NCBI RefSeq assembly: GCF_003860135.1
Contig: NZ_RQYN01000003.1
Span: 1-64,000, forward strand
DNA from: Tannerella forsythia
Lineage (GTDB): Bacteria > Bacteroidota > Bacteroidia > Bacteroidales > Tannerellaceae
Length of the DNA stretch: 64,000 nucleotides
Direction of reading: 5' to 3'
Positions 32,789 to 41,186 of this stretch are shown in pieces. The notes beneath the pieces were generated by a model. The model was not told the origin of the DNA and ran no database searches. It worked only from the letters and a program-made list of their open reading frames with translations. Made by a program: the position numbers and the translations under genes. Each line of letters begins with the position of its first letter. Within the stretch, counting starts at the first letter, position 1.

Positions 32789-34224
32789 AAAAAAACATTT
32801 CTTTCCTTTCTATTGTTCTTCTGACGTTGCTCTCTTCCTGTAATTTGCAGCAAAAAAATACAAGAGAACAGATTTACGCGCAGATTGAACAGGGGAATCA
32901 TACCCTCGCAAGAGAACTGATTGATCATGTCATGCGAAACGAATCACTTACCGAAAAAGAGCGAAAGGCTTACTTGTTTACCCGCGACTCGTTACATAGA
33001 GTGGAGCTGGATTTCCGCAAGACAAAGGCCGAGGTGGTCGATTGGATTGAAAAGAATTGCGGATTCATTCCTTCGGACTCGCTTTTGGACGCATGGGAAC
33101 AATCGAACGTGTTGGAGTATCGGACGATTGACGGAGAAAAGCGTTATTTCCGCAATGCCGCGCCCAATATTTTCAGAGTAGATCCCGCCGCGCGGGCACT
33201 CTCGAAGAATGCCGCACCCCGATCCGATACGCCTCGCGATTCGCTTCTGATCGATGCTTTTACAAACAAAACGGCAACCGATACGAAAGGAAAGTACCTG
33301 CTTCCGAAGAGAACTATTCGTCTGCGTTACACTCTCACGGTCGAACCGAACGCGGTGCACGACGGTGAAACGCTGAAAGTATGGCTTCCGTTTCCCCGAA
33401 AAGATATCGAACGGCAGACAGAGGTAACCTTGTTGTCGACGACGCAGGGAGCATACACCTTATCGGACGACCGTACCGTTCATACCAGTCTGTATATGGA
33501 ACAACAGCCAGAGAAAGACCAACCGACCGTCTTTGGTTTCGAGGCCGAAGTGACGTCGCGGGGAGAATGGTTCGATCTGTCGGAAATCACGGTGAAACCC
33601 TATCACGAAAATGAGGAACTGTTCAAGACTTATACGGCCGAACGGATTCCGCATATCCGTTTTTCGGCGGATATTCGCCGATTAACCGACAGCATCACAC
33701 GCGATGCCCGTACGCCCGTCGAGACGTTACAGGCCGTTTACGCTTACATCACGGCTCATTATCCGTGGGCGAGCGCGCTGGAATATTCGACGATTGCCGA
33801 TATACCCGCCTATGTGATCAAGAATCGTAAGGGCGATTGCGGACAGGTCGCCTTGCTGCTGATCACCATGTTGCGTTATAAAGGCATTCCGGCTCGCTGG
33901 CAGAGCGGCTGGATGACACATCCGGGAGAAGTGAATCTGCACGACTGGGCGGAAGTCTATTTCGAAGGTACGGGATGGGTACCGGTCGATGTGTCGTTCG
34001 GACGTGGCAGGCCTGTGGCGATCGCTCCCGGACGATTCTTTTTTATGAGTGGTATCGACTCGTATCGGCTGTATGTCAATTCGGACTATTCGGGTGCGTT
34101 CTATCCCCCGAAACAGTTTCCGCGAAGCGAAACGGTCGATTTTCAACGAGGCGAAGTGGAATCCCGCCACGGAAATCTTTATTTCGACCGATGGGAGTAT
34201 GATATGGAAATCACGTATCGGTAG
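32785..34224 (+). CDS. Transglutaminase-like lipoprotein
   Basis: The 479-aa protein begins with a lipoprotein signal (MKKNISFLSIVLLTLLSSC). After a helical region and a beta-rich domain (about 170-270) comes a transglutaminase-like papain-fold core with Cys352 in KGDCGQVALLL, His386 in NLHDWAEVY and Asp402 in VPVDVSFG, a complete catalytic triad. Bacterial members of this fold are usually cysteine peptidases or amidases acting on peptides or peptidoglycan. It should face the periplasm or the outer-membrane surface. It is coupled with the DUF3256 gene. Confidence 0.85.
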   Translation: MKKNISFLSIVLLTLLSSCNLQQKNTREQIYAQIEQGNHTLARELIDHVMRNESLTEKERKAYLFTRDSLHRVELDFRKTKAEVVDWIEKNCGFIPSDSLLDAWEQSNVLEYRTIDGEKRYFRNAAPNIFRVDPAARALSKNAAPRSDTPRDSLLIDAFTNKTATDTKGKYLLPKRTIRLRYTLTVEPNAVHDGETLKVWLPFPRKDIERQTEVTLLSTTQGAYTLSDDRTVHTSLYMEQQPEKDQPTVFGFEAEVTSRGEWFDLSEITVKPYHENEELFKTYTAERIPHIRFSADIRRLTDSITRDARTPVETLQAVYAYITAHYPWASALEYSTIADIPAYVIKNRKGDCGQVALLLITMLRYKGIPARWQSGWMTHPGEVNLHDWAEVYFEGTGWVPVDVSFGRGRPVAIAPGRFFFMSGIDSYRLYVNSDYSGAFYPPKQFPRSETVDFQRGEVESRHGNLYFDRWEYDMEITYR

Positions 34225-34272
34225 CTAAAAAAACGTATCTTTGCGATGTGGAATTAAAAAACAACAGGAACC

Positions 34273-35163
34273 ATGAATAAAATCGACAGAAGAACAGCCA
34301 TCAAGACAGTATTGGCAGGCGGCGCGGCCCTTGCGGCCGGCGGTGTGGAAACAATGGCGCAGACAAAGCGGAAAGATCGGACAGCGGCAAAAAAAGAACC
34401 CCTCAAAGGAAATATCCGTCACTCCGTAAGCAAATGGTGTTTCGGCGATTATCCGCTCGACGAGTTTTGCGTGATATGTAAAGACCTCGGCATCGAATCC
34501 ATCGAGTTGTTAGACCCGAAGGACTGGCCGGTCGTTCAACGTCACGGTCTGACCGTAGCCATGGCGCAGGGAGCGGGATTAGGAATCGACCGAGGATTTA
34601 ATGATCCGTCGTTGCACGACGAACTTGTGGCGAGCTACGAGAAAGTCATCCCGATGGTAGCCGACGCGGGACTGAAAAACCTGATCTGTTTCTCCGGACG
34701 GCGCAACGGCGCGACCGATCTGCAAGGATGGGAAAACTGCGCCAAAGGACTACGGCGCATCATGCCGACAGCCGAAAAGTACGGTGTGACCGTCTCGATG
34801 GAATTGCTTAACAGTGTAGGCCATAAAGATTATTTGTGCGACCATACGGTTTGGGGCGTGGAACTGTGCCGGCGTGTCGGATCGCCCAATTTCAAACTGC
34901 TTTACGATATTTATCACATGCAGATTATGGAAGGCAATATCATCGACAACATCCGCAAGTATCACGAATATATCTCCCATTTCCATACGGGAGGTAATCC
35001 GGGACGTGCCGAAATCGACGAAACGCAGGAACTTTACTATCCGGCCATTATGCGGGCGTTGTTGGAGATCGGGTACAAAGGTTTTGTCGGACAGGAGTTC
35101 GTGCCTAAACAACCGGACAAAATCGCTTCGCTCAAAAAATGTATCCGCATTTGTGATGTGTAA
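34273..35163 (+). CDS. Sugar-phosphate isomerase/epimerase (hydroxypyruvate-isomerase-like TIM barrel)
   Basis: A 296-aa protein with a Tat-like leader (DRRTAIKTVLAGGAALAAGG), then an AP-endonuclease-2-type TIM barrel. Glu and His residues in SMELLNS, LLYDIYHMQ, HFHTGGNPGRAEI and GQEFVP sit where the metal ligands of hydroxypyruvate isomerase-type enzymes lie. Export through Tat would place it in the periplasm, which suits carbohydrate or polyol turnover. A TATCTTTG -7 box at 34236-34243 precedes it, though without a clear -33 box. Confidence 0.82.
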   Translation: MNKIDRRTAIKTVLAGGAALAAGGVETMAQTKRKDRTAAKKEPLKGNIRHSVSKWCFGDYPLDEFCVICKDLGIESIELLDPKDWPVVQRHGLTVAMAQGAGLGIDRGFNDPSLHDELVASYEKVIPMVADAGLKNLICFSGRRNGATDLQGWENCAKGLRRIMPTAEKYGVTVSMELLNSVGHKDYLCDHTVWGVELCRRVGSPNFKLLYDIYHMQIMEGNIIDNIRKYHEYISHFHTGGNPGRAEIDETQELYYPAIMRALLEIGYKGFVGQEFVPKQPDKIASLKKCIRICDV

Positions 35164-35234
35164 AAAAATAGAACGTTGCGTGTATCTCCGTGCGCCGATA
35201 TAAATGAAATATACGATTTATAAACGAATGTAGC

Positions 35235-36626
35235 ATGAACTATTTTTCAATCATCGTGTCGGGCTGTTTGTTGTGGATGATGACGGCCTGCACATCGTCG
35301 CCGAAGAGCGGCGTACTGTTCGACGGTAAGGATGCCGGAGCGTGGGAGACTTCGGGCGATGTTTCCGTCGAAGAAGGAATCCTTACGTTGCGGGGTGATC
35401 AGGCGCGGGCCGTACTGAAAAACGGCCGTTATCGTGACTTCGATCTTTCGATCGAAATGCGTACCCTCTCCGGCGGTAAGGGATGGGTGAGATTTCATAC
35501 GGCTTCCGATGCCCGGAAAGGGTATGCCGTAGCGATTCATAACGACCGTAACGACAAAGTCTGGTGGCGTATGACGGGGAGCCTCATGAGCGTCCGTAAC
35601 CTTACGAAAAGTTTTGTAAAAGATGACGAATGGTTTAAGATGAACATCCGCGTGCAGGGACAATTCGTTCAGGTACGGATTAACGATGAGCCGGTAGTCG
35701 AGTACGTGGAACCGGCCATGCCTTACCGTGTGGCACCGAACGAGGAAGCGTTACTTTCGGAAGGAACATTCGCAATCGTGGGTAACGGGAGTGGCGAGAT
35801 ACAGATCCGCCATATCGCGGTAGACCTGACGGAAGCAGACCCACGCGTTTTAGAAGCGCAGGCCGCCGCCACGCTCGACGAGCAGAGCGATGAAATTATC
35901 CGCCTGCATCAGGAAGATTTTCCGGTGCTTGACTATCACGTGCATCTGAAAGGCGGTCTGACTAAAGAAGCCGCCGCGGCACAGTCGCGCCGGCTGGGGA
36001 TCAATTACGCCATCGCCCCGAACTGCGGTATCGGATTTCCGGTCAGTACGAACGAACAGATCTTTGCTTTTATCGACACGATGCGCGCTCAGCCGTTTAT
36101 CCTCGCCATGCAAGCCGAAGGACGCGAATGGCAAACGACGTTCTCGCAAGAGGCACGGGATCGGTTCGATTACGTCTTTACCGATGCGATGACGTTTACC
36201 GATGATCAGGGACGTCGGACACGCAGCTGGATCAAGGAAGAAGTCTTTATCAACGACGAAGAAAAATACATGGATATGATGCTCGACCGCATGTGTGCCG
36301 TACTGGAGGAGCCGGTCGATGTTTATGTCAACCCCTGTTACCTGCCCGATCGGATGAGCGACCGGTACGATATGTTTTGGACCGAAGAGCGCATGAACCG
36401 TTTTGTCGAAGCATTGGCAAAGAGCGGAAAAGCGCTTGAAATTAATGAGCTTTACCGGATTCCGAACAAGGCCATACTGATGAAGGCCAAGGCCGCGGGT
36501 GTGAAATTCACGTTCGGAAGTAATAACGTAACCCCCGATGTGAGTAAACTTTCTTATAGCCTGCAAATGAAAAAAGAATTGCAGCTAAGACCCGAAGACA
36601 TGTATAAACCCCGAATTAAACAATAA
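35235..36626 (+). CDS. Lipoprotein with DUF1080 domain fused to a PHP-like domain
   Basis: A 463-aa lipoprotein (signal ending MTAC). The first part (about 27-200) is a DUF1080/LamG-like beta-sandwich (GVLFDGKDAGAWETSGDVSV ... FAIVGNGSGEIQIRHIAVD), seen in 3-keto-disaccharide hydrolase-like proteins. The second part (about 225-450) begins LDYHVHLKGG, typical of a PHP metallo-domain, and ends EINELYRIPN ... FTFGSNN. The combination suggests a sugar-binding or sugar-cleaving module joined to a metal-dependent phosphoesterase or hydrolase. Its neighbour, a Tat-exported sugar isomerase, supports a carbohydrate role. The substrate is unknown. Confidence 0.75.
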   Translation: MNYFSIIVSGCLLWMMTACTSSPKSGVLFDGKDAGAWETSGDVSVEEGILTLRGDQARAVLKNGRYRDFDLSIEMRTLSGGKGWVRFHTASDARKGYAVAIHNDRNDKVWWRMTGSLMSVRNLTKSFVKDDEWFKMNIRVQGQFVQVRINDEPVVEYVEPAMPYRVAPNEEALLSEGTFAIVGNGSGEIQIRHIAVDLTEADPRVLEAQAAATLDEQSDEIIRLHQEDFPVLDYHVHLKGGLTKEAAAAQSRRLGINYAIAPNCGIGFPVSTNEQIFAFIDTMRAQPFILAMQAEGREWQTTFSQEARDRFDYVFTDAMTFTDDQGRRTRSWIKEEVFINDEEKYMDMMLDRMCAVLEEPVDVYVNPCYLPDRMSDRYDMFWTEERMNRFVEALAKSGKALEINELYRIPNKAILMKAKAAGVKFTFGSNNVTPDVSKLSYSLQMKKELQLRPEDMYKPRIKQ

Positions 36627-36634
36627 AAAAACGA

Positions 36635-36895
36635 ATGAAACCGATTACTTTATTTTATCTGGCGAACTGCCCGTTCTGCAAAAAAGCGGACGCGGCGATC
36701 AGTGAACTTCAAAAGCAAGACCGATACAAAAACATTGAAATCAACCGGATCGAAGAATCCGTACATCCCGAAATCGCCGACAAGTACGATTATTACTACG
36801 TCCCGACATTTTACATCGACGGGAAGAAAGTGCACGAAGGCGGTATTTTTCCCGATGAGGTGAAGGCGATTTTAGAAAAAGCGTTGGAGGCGTAA
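36635..36895 (+). CDS. Glutaredoxin/thioredoxin-fold protein
   Basis: An 86-aa glutaredoxin-like protein with the dithiol site CPFC near residue 12, a cis-Pro in YVPTFYIDG and a short C-terminal helix. It has no signal peptide and should be a cytoplasmic disulfide reductase of unknown client. It starts 8 bp after the DUF1080-PHP gene and may share its transcript. Confidence 0.85.
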   Translation: MKPITLFYLANCPFCKKADAAISELQKQDRYKNIEINRIEESVHPEIADKYDYYYVPTFYIDGKKVHEGGIFPDEVKAILEKALEA

Positions 36896-36926
36896 CCGCC
36901 TCCGATTTCGGGAGATGCTAACGCAC

Positions 36927-36989
36927 CGCGCCAAGCTCTCTCGGCGCGACGGAAGATTGCAAAACATCGCGCCAAGTTCTCTCGGCGCG
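36927..36989. repeat. Two tandem hairpins, 41-bp period
   Basis: Two near-identical copies of a GC-rich hairpin, with stem arms CGCGCC and GGCGCG at 36927-36932/36943-36948 and 36968-36973/36984-36989. They lie just downstream of the glutaredoxin gene. Neither has a U-run, so a simple intrinsic terminator is not clear. The remaining sequence to 37157 holds the fucosidase promoter. Confidence 0.7.
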
Positions 36990-37064
36990 ACGGGAGATTA
37001 GTCAATCACATAAAAAAACAAACGCGCTTAGACATGATTACTCTGCAAGTATATTGAATATGCG

Positions 37065-37095
37065 TTTGCTTCTATCGAAAAAACACCTACCTTTG
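37065..37095 (+). promoter_or_regulatory. Consensus promoter of the fucosidase gene
   Basis: TTTG at 37065-37068, exactly 19 nt, then TACCTTTG at 37088-37095, a perfect fit to the Bacteroidetes consensus. The expected transcription start is near 37102, giving a leader of about 55 nt before 37158. Confidence 0.8.
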
Positions 37096-37157
37096 TGAGG
37101 TCGGGTCAAAGCATCTGTGCCCGTTAATTTTTTAAGTAATCAACAAAAAACTATTCG

Positions 37158-38498
37158 ATGAAAACAAGAACATTACTTCTATGCGCAACGATGGCTCTCA
37201 CAAGCCTGACGCACGCACCGGCACAGCCCGGCTACATTCCTTCGGCAGACAATCTGAAAGCCCGGGAAACCTTTCAGGACGATAAGTTCGGCATCTTTAT
37301 CCATTGGGGCATTTATAGCATGCTGGCCGATGGCGAATGGGTCATGCACAACAAGAACCTGAATTGGGAAGAATATGCCAAACTGGCTTCGGGTTTCTAT
37401 CCGGCCAAGTTTAATGCGGCAGAATGGGTGGCTGCCATCAAGGCTTCGGGAGCGAAGTACATCACGATCACCTCGCGTCATCACGACGGTTTTTCCATGT
37501 ATGCTACCCAACAATCCGATTATAATATTGTGGATGCAACACCGTTTAAGCGTGACGTGATTCACGAATTAGCCGATGAATGCCGTAAGCAGGGCATCCG
37601 CCTGCATCTTTATTATTCCCATCTGGACTGGCGACGCGACGATTATTACCCCTTGGGACGCACAGGAAAAGGAACCGGTCGTACCACACATGGCAAATGG
37701 GAAGATTATTGTACATTCATGAACAATCAACTGACGGAATTGCTTACGAACTACGGCCCTATCGGTGCGATATGGTTCGACGGAATGTGGGACAAAGACA
37801 TCTATCCCGATGGTATGACAGCCAAAACATGGAATCTCGATGAACAATATACGCTGATACATCGTTTGCAACCGGCTTGTTTGATCGGAAATAATCATCA
37901 TATCACCCCGTTCATAGGCGAAGATATTCAAATCTTCGAACGCGACCTGCCGGGTGAAAACAAAGCCGGATTGTCGGGACAGGACATCAGTCGACTGCCG
38001 CTCGAAACATGCGAAACAATGAACGGAATGTGGGGCTACAAAATTACCGACCAAAATTATAAATCGACGAAAACATTGATTCAATACCTTGTCAAAGCCG
38101 CCGGAAAAAATGCCAACCTGCTGATGAATGTAGGCCCTCAGCCCGATGGTCTGTTACCGGCCGTGGCCGTAGAGCGCCTTCGCGAAATGGGAGAATGGAT
38201 GAAAATCTATGCCCCGACAGTGCAAGGTACACGAGGCGGAGTCGTCACACCGCGTGACTGGGGCGTAACGACTCAAAAAGGAAAAACACTCTATGTGCAT
38301 GTGCTGAATCTCGACGACAAAGCCCTGTTCCTTCCTTATGCGGGCAACAAACTGAAAAGCGCGGTAGAGTTTGAAAGCCGTCAATCCGTTCGATTTATAC
38401 AAGATAAAGACGGCATTCTGCTCAAATTTACAGACAAACCCCAGTCGCCCGACTATGTACTGGAACTGACATTTACCCATGAATTGCCTCTAAACTAA
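37158..38498 (+). CDS. Alpha-L-fucosidase, glycoside hydrolase family 29
   Basis: A 446-aa secreted enzyme with a signal peptide (MKTRTLLLCATMALTSLTHAPAQ). GH29 hallmarks are FGIFIHWGIYSM (about 44-55), YITITSRHHDGFSMY (about 110) and GAIWFDGMWD, in which Asp208 is the expected catalytic nucleophile. It releases terminal L-fucose from host or dietary glycans in the periplasm or outside. It has its own consensus promoter and is not within an obvious SusC/SusD locus in this window. A perfect 42-bp palindrome follows the stop. Confidence 0.9.
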   Translation: MKTRTLLLCATMALTSLTHAPAQPGYIPSADNLKARETFQDDKFGIFIHWGIYSMLADGEWVMHNKNLNWEEYAKLASGFYPAKFNAAEWVAAIKASGAKYITITSRHHDGFSMYATQQSDYNIVDATPFKRDVIHELADECRKQGIRLHLYYSHLDWRRDDYYPLGRTGKGTGRTTHGKWEDYCTFMNNQLTELLTNYGPIGAIWFDGMWDKDIYPDGMTAKTWNLDEQYTLIHRLQPACLIGNNHHITPFIGEDIQIFERDLPGENKAGLSGQDISRLPLETCETMNGMWGYKITDQNYKSTKTLIQYLVKAAGKNANLLMNVGPQPDGLLPAVAVERLREMGEWMKIYAPTVQGTRGGVVTPRDWGVTTQKGKTLYVHVLNLDDKALFLPYAGNKLKSAVEFESRQSVRFIQDKDGILLKFTDKPQSPDYVLELTFTHELPLN

Positions 38499-38505
38499 CA
38501 GAAAT

Positions 38506-38547
38506 ATCTTTATGAAACATCCGGTCGACCGGATGTTTCATAAAGAT
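38506..38547. repeat. Perfect 42-bp spacerless palindrome
   Basis: Two 21-nt arms, ATCTTTATGAAACATCCGGTC and its exact complement, meet at a central GTCGAC with no spacer. It begins 7 bp after the fucosidase stop. There is no U-run directly after it, but it may still stop or stabilise the transcript. I see no gene in the rest of the gap to 38746. Confidence 0.9.
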
Positions 38548-38746
38548 CAATATACCGACCTGAATCTACCTTATGAGTTGAGATAAATACGAGTAATTCC
38601 TAAGAAGTAAGGGATACCGTAACCGAAAACCGAGTGCAGATCATCTTCTATTCTTCTCCTCCTGTAAAAAAATAACACGAAAAATTGCTCATCCGAATGA
38701 AATTTGATATATTCGGCCCGTTTTTACCTGAAAAATATAGATCGAT

Positions 38747-39916
38747 ATGTTGGACTTTAATAACACGAAAATTGCTTTTGAAGCAAAAACAGACGCGGAA
38801 TTGAGAAACGCGTACATATTATTTAATACCATTAAGCATCCCTTTCTCGTCAAACTTGCGAAATGGGGGACCAACCTTGCACTGAAAATACATTTCCCTT
38901 TAGGATGGATCGTGAAGCCTACATTATATAAACAGTTTGTAGGGGGAGAAACATTGCAAGACTGCGAAAAAACAATCCATCTGTTGAAGCGTTTCGGAGT
39001 CAAATCCACACTTGATTTTTCGGCCGAGGGCGAGCAGAGCTCCGAAGGCATCAAGGCAACAATGGAAGAAACCTTACGCTCGATCGATAACGCAAAAGAT
39101 AATCCGAACATCGCTTATGCCGTATTCAAACCTTCAACCATCACGACCGACGCACTGCTGTCGAAAGCATCCGAACATCCGGATCAGCTGACAGATGCGG
39201 AAAAGAGCGATTATGACGTCTTTCAACAACGCTTTATGACGTTGTGTCGAAAAGCGTATGAGAATGAAGTACGCATTCTGGTGGATGCCGAAGATTATTG
39301 CTTTCAGGATGCGATAGACTCCCTGACCGACGAAGCGATGCGACTCTTCAATAAAGAACGTACAACCGTATTCGCTACGCTTCAGATGTATCGTCATGAC
39401 CGTCTTCCCTATCTGTATCGAATTCTTGCCGATGCCAAAGAGAAAGGATACATTGCCGGAATAAAATTTGTACGGGGAGCTTATATGGAAAGCGAGCGTG
39501 CCCGTGCCGCGGCCATGGGATACCCTGATCCGATTTTCAAAACGAAGCAGGAAACAGACAACAATTTTGATGCCGGTGTAAAGTATGTCATGGATAATCT
39601 CGAACATTTCGAGCTTTTTATGGGAACACATAACGAGAAAAGTAACTATCGGCTGGCTGAGCTGATTGAGGAAAAGGGCTTAAAGCATGACGATCAACGC
39701 ATCTTTTTCGCACAATTATTGGGCATGAGCGACAATATCTCGTTTAATCTGGCTCACGAAGGATATAATGTAACCAAATATGTACCCTACGCGAGCGTCA
39801 GAGATGTAATCCCTTATCTTATTCGCCGGGCCGAAGAAAACACTTCCGTTGTCGGACAGACCACACGTGAATTGAATATGCTTCATCTCGAAATGAAACG
39901 TCGCCATAAGAAGTAA
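38747..39916 (+). CDS. Proline dehydrogenase
   Basis: A 389-aa FAD-dependent enzyme that oxidises proline to pyrroline-5-carboxylate. Family motifs are visible in order: LDFSAEGE, TLQMYRHDRLPYL, GIKFVRGAYMESER, MGTHNEKSN, AQLLGMSDNIS and the C-terminal YLIRRAEENTSV, which binds flavin and substrate. It is the stand-alone form without the P5C dehydrogenase half of PutA. The following gene starts 1 bp after its stop, so they are co-transcribed. Confidence 0.9.
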   Translation: MLDFNNTKIAFEAKTDAELRNAYILFNTIKHPFLVKLAKWGTNLALKIHFPLGWIVKPTLYKQFVGGETLQDCEKTIHLLKRFGVKSTLDFSAEGEQSSEGIKATMEETLRSIDNAKDNPNIAYAVFKPSTITTDALLSKASEHPDQLTDAEKSDYDVFQQRFMTLCRKAYENEVRILVDAEDYCFQDAIDSLTDEAMRLFNKERTTVFATLQMYRHDRLPYLYRILADAKEKGYIAGIKFVRGAYMESERARAAAMGYPDPIFKTKQETDNNFDAGVKYVMDNLEHFELFMGTHNEKSNYRLAELIEEKGLKHDDQRIFFAQLLGMSDNISFNLAHEGYNVTKYVPYASVRDVIPYLIRRAEENTSVVGQTTRELNMLHLEMKRRHKK

Positions 39917-39917
39917 G

Positions 39918-40502
39918 ATGGAGCAGGCGATAGAAATTCATCCTTTGCCTCCTTTTGCTCCCGAAGGCGCAAAGATGTTGATGCTTGGCAGTTTTCCACC
40001 TCCCAGAACACGCTGGAAGATGGATTTCTTCTACCCGAATTTTCAGAATGATATGTGGCGGATATTCGGGATCGTATTTTTTAAGGACAAACATTATTTC
40101 CTGACGGAAGACCAAAAATCTTTTCACGAAGCGAAAATTCGCAGATTCCTGACCGAAAAAAAGATTGCGCTCTGGGATACGGCAATGGAGGTCAATCGAC
40201 AAAAAGGAAATGCCTCGGATAAGTATCTCGAGGTACTTCGTCCGATTGATTTGGAACAAATCTTGTCGCAATTGCCGGACTGCCGAACAATCGTGGCAAC
40301 CGGTCAGAAAGCATTGGATATCTTATTAATGCTGACAGGTGCTAACGAACCGAAAGTCGGTTCTTCGACCGAAACCGTCTTTTGTTCCCGTCACCTGCGA
40401 ATATACCGAATGCCTTCTTCGTCAAGAGCCTATCCGAAACCTTTGGATGAGAAAGCCGTCGTATATAAGAACATGTTTGAAGAGATTGGCATCACAACAT
40501 AA
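39918..40502 (+). CDS. Uracil-DNA glycosylase family protein
   Basis: A 194-aa protein of the UDG superfamily: an N-terminal active-site region LMLGSFPPPRTRWKMDFFYP, then NDMWRIFG, a middle IALWDTAMEV, CRTIVATGQKA, and a C-terminal RMPSSSRAYPKPL where the DNA-intercalation loop is expected. The exact base specificity cannot be read from sequence. It follows proline dehydrogenase after 1 bp without an obvious functional link. The 230 bp after it hold no gene before the tRNA promoter. Confidence 0.78.
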   Translation: MEQAIEIHPLPPFAPEGAKMLMLGSFPPPRTRWKMDFFYPNFQNDMWRIFGIVFFKDKHYFLTEDQKSFHEAKIRRFLTEKKIALWDTAMEVNRQKGNASDKYLEVLRPIDLEQILSQLPDCRTIVATGQKALDILLMLTGANEPKVGSSTETVFCSRHLRIYRMPSSSRAYPKPLDEKAVVYKNMFEEIGITT

Positions 40503-40732
40503 GCGCATTAAAATAGTGGTATAAGATCCGTTTCCTGTTTTTTTGATATAGCAAACCGTATGAAACATAAGCCCCTGCAATGCCGAATAAAAAACCAGAT
40601 GATTTTCATCTAAATATTCGTAAAAGAAACGGATATGACGTTCCTCAAGTTTTTCCAGAGCACTTAATGATAACTCCGGATCAAATATCGATTGAACTTT
40701 GGGCGTAAAACGTTTTTAAGCCAACATAAAAA

Positions 40733-40763
40733 TTTGCGGATTCAAAAAAATGACCTATCTTTG
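40733..40763 (+). promoter_or_regulatory. Consensus promoter of tRNA-Ser
   Basis: TTTG (40733-40736), exactly 19 nt, TATCTTTG (40756-40763). A perfect Bacteroidetes promoter, placing the start near 40770, about 35 nt before the mature tRNA. Confidence 0.85.
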
Positions 40764-40804
40764 CAACGCTTTTTCAGAAAGTGCTGTTCAAAAGCATATC
40801 TGAA

Positions 40805-40891
40805 GGAAGGATGGGTGAGTGGCTGAAACCAACAGTTTGCTAAACTGTCGTACGGGTAACCGTACCGGGGGTTCGAATCCCCCTCCTTCCG
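40805..40891 (+). tRNA. tRNA-Ser (GCU)
   Basis: An 87-nt class II tRNA. The acceptor arms GGAAGGA (40805-40811) and TCCTTCC (40884-40890) pair fully, the anticodon stem ACAGT/ACTGT encloses TTGCTAA with anticodon GCT (codons AGC/AGU), a long variable arm (GTACGGGTAACCGTAC) is typical of serine tRNA, and the T arm is GGGGGTTCGAATCCCCC. The discriminator is G and the CCA end is not encoded. Confidence 0.97.
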
Positions 40892-40928
40892 CCGAAATAT
40901 AAGGACTTATAAAAGTCAATCGTGGAAA

Positions 40929-40965
40929 AATCCTGTAAAATATTGATTTTACGGGATTTTTTTAT
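40929..40965 (+). terminator. Rho-independent terminator after tRNA-Ser
   Basis: The stem AATCCTGTAAAAT / ATTTTACGGGATT (one G-T pair) with a short loop is followed by a run of T. It lies 37 nt after the tRNA. The A-run on its left side would also serve the minus strand. Confidence 0.85.
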
Positions 40966-41115
40966 CTCCTGAAGGAATCATAATCCTCGCCCCCATACAT
41001 AGATAACTTGCCAGGACAATAACGAGAATATCACTTAACTTATGCTTGCAACGACCCACCACACGTGGATCTTCTACCCTAGAAAAATAATCTTGTACAG
41101 ACCTAACTATTGTAA
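40949..41115 (-). pseudogene. ISAs1-type transposase N-terminal fragment
   Basis: On the minus strand the segment VQDYFSRVEDPRVVGRCKHK, followed by LSDILVIVLASYLCMGA, resembles the DDE_Tnp_1-associated N terminus of ISAs1-family transposases (DPR ... H-L-DIL motif). The frame stops after about 55 residues, and the catalytic domain is missing. Its 5' side runs directly into the 42-bp repeat array. It marks an old insertion downstream of the tRNA gene. Confidence 0.65.
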
Positions 41116-41186
41116 TGCGGTTTCCCTGAATATATCCCCCACCCTGCTCTTTTTTTCTATACATTATAAATATATATCGCCGAAAA

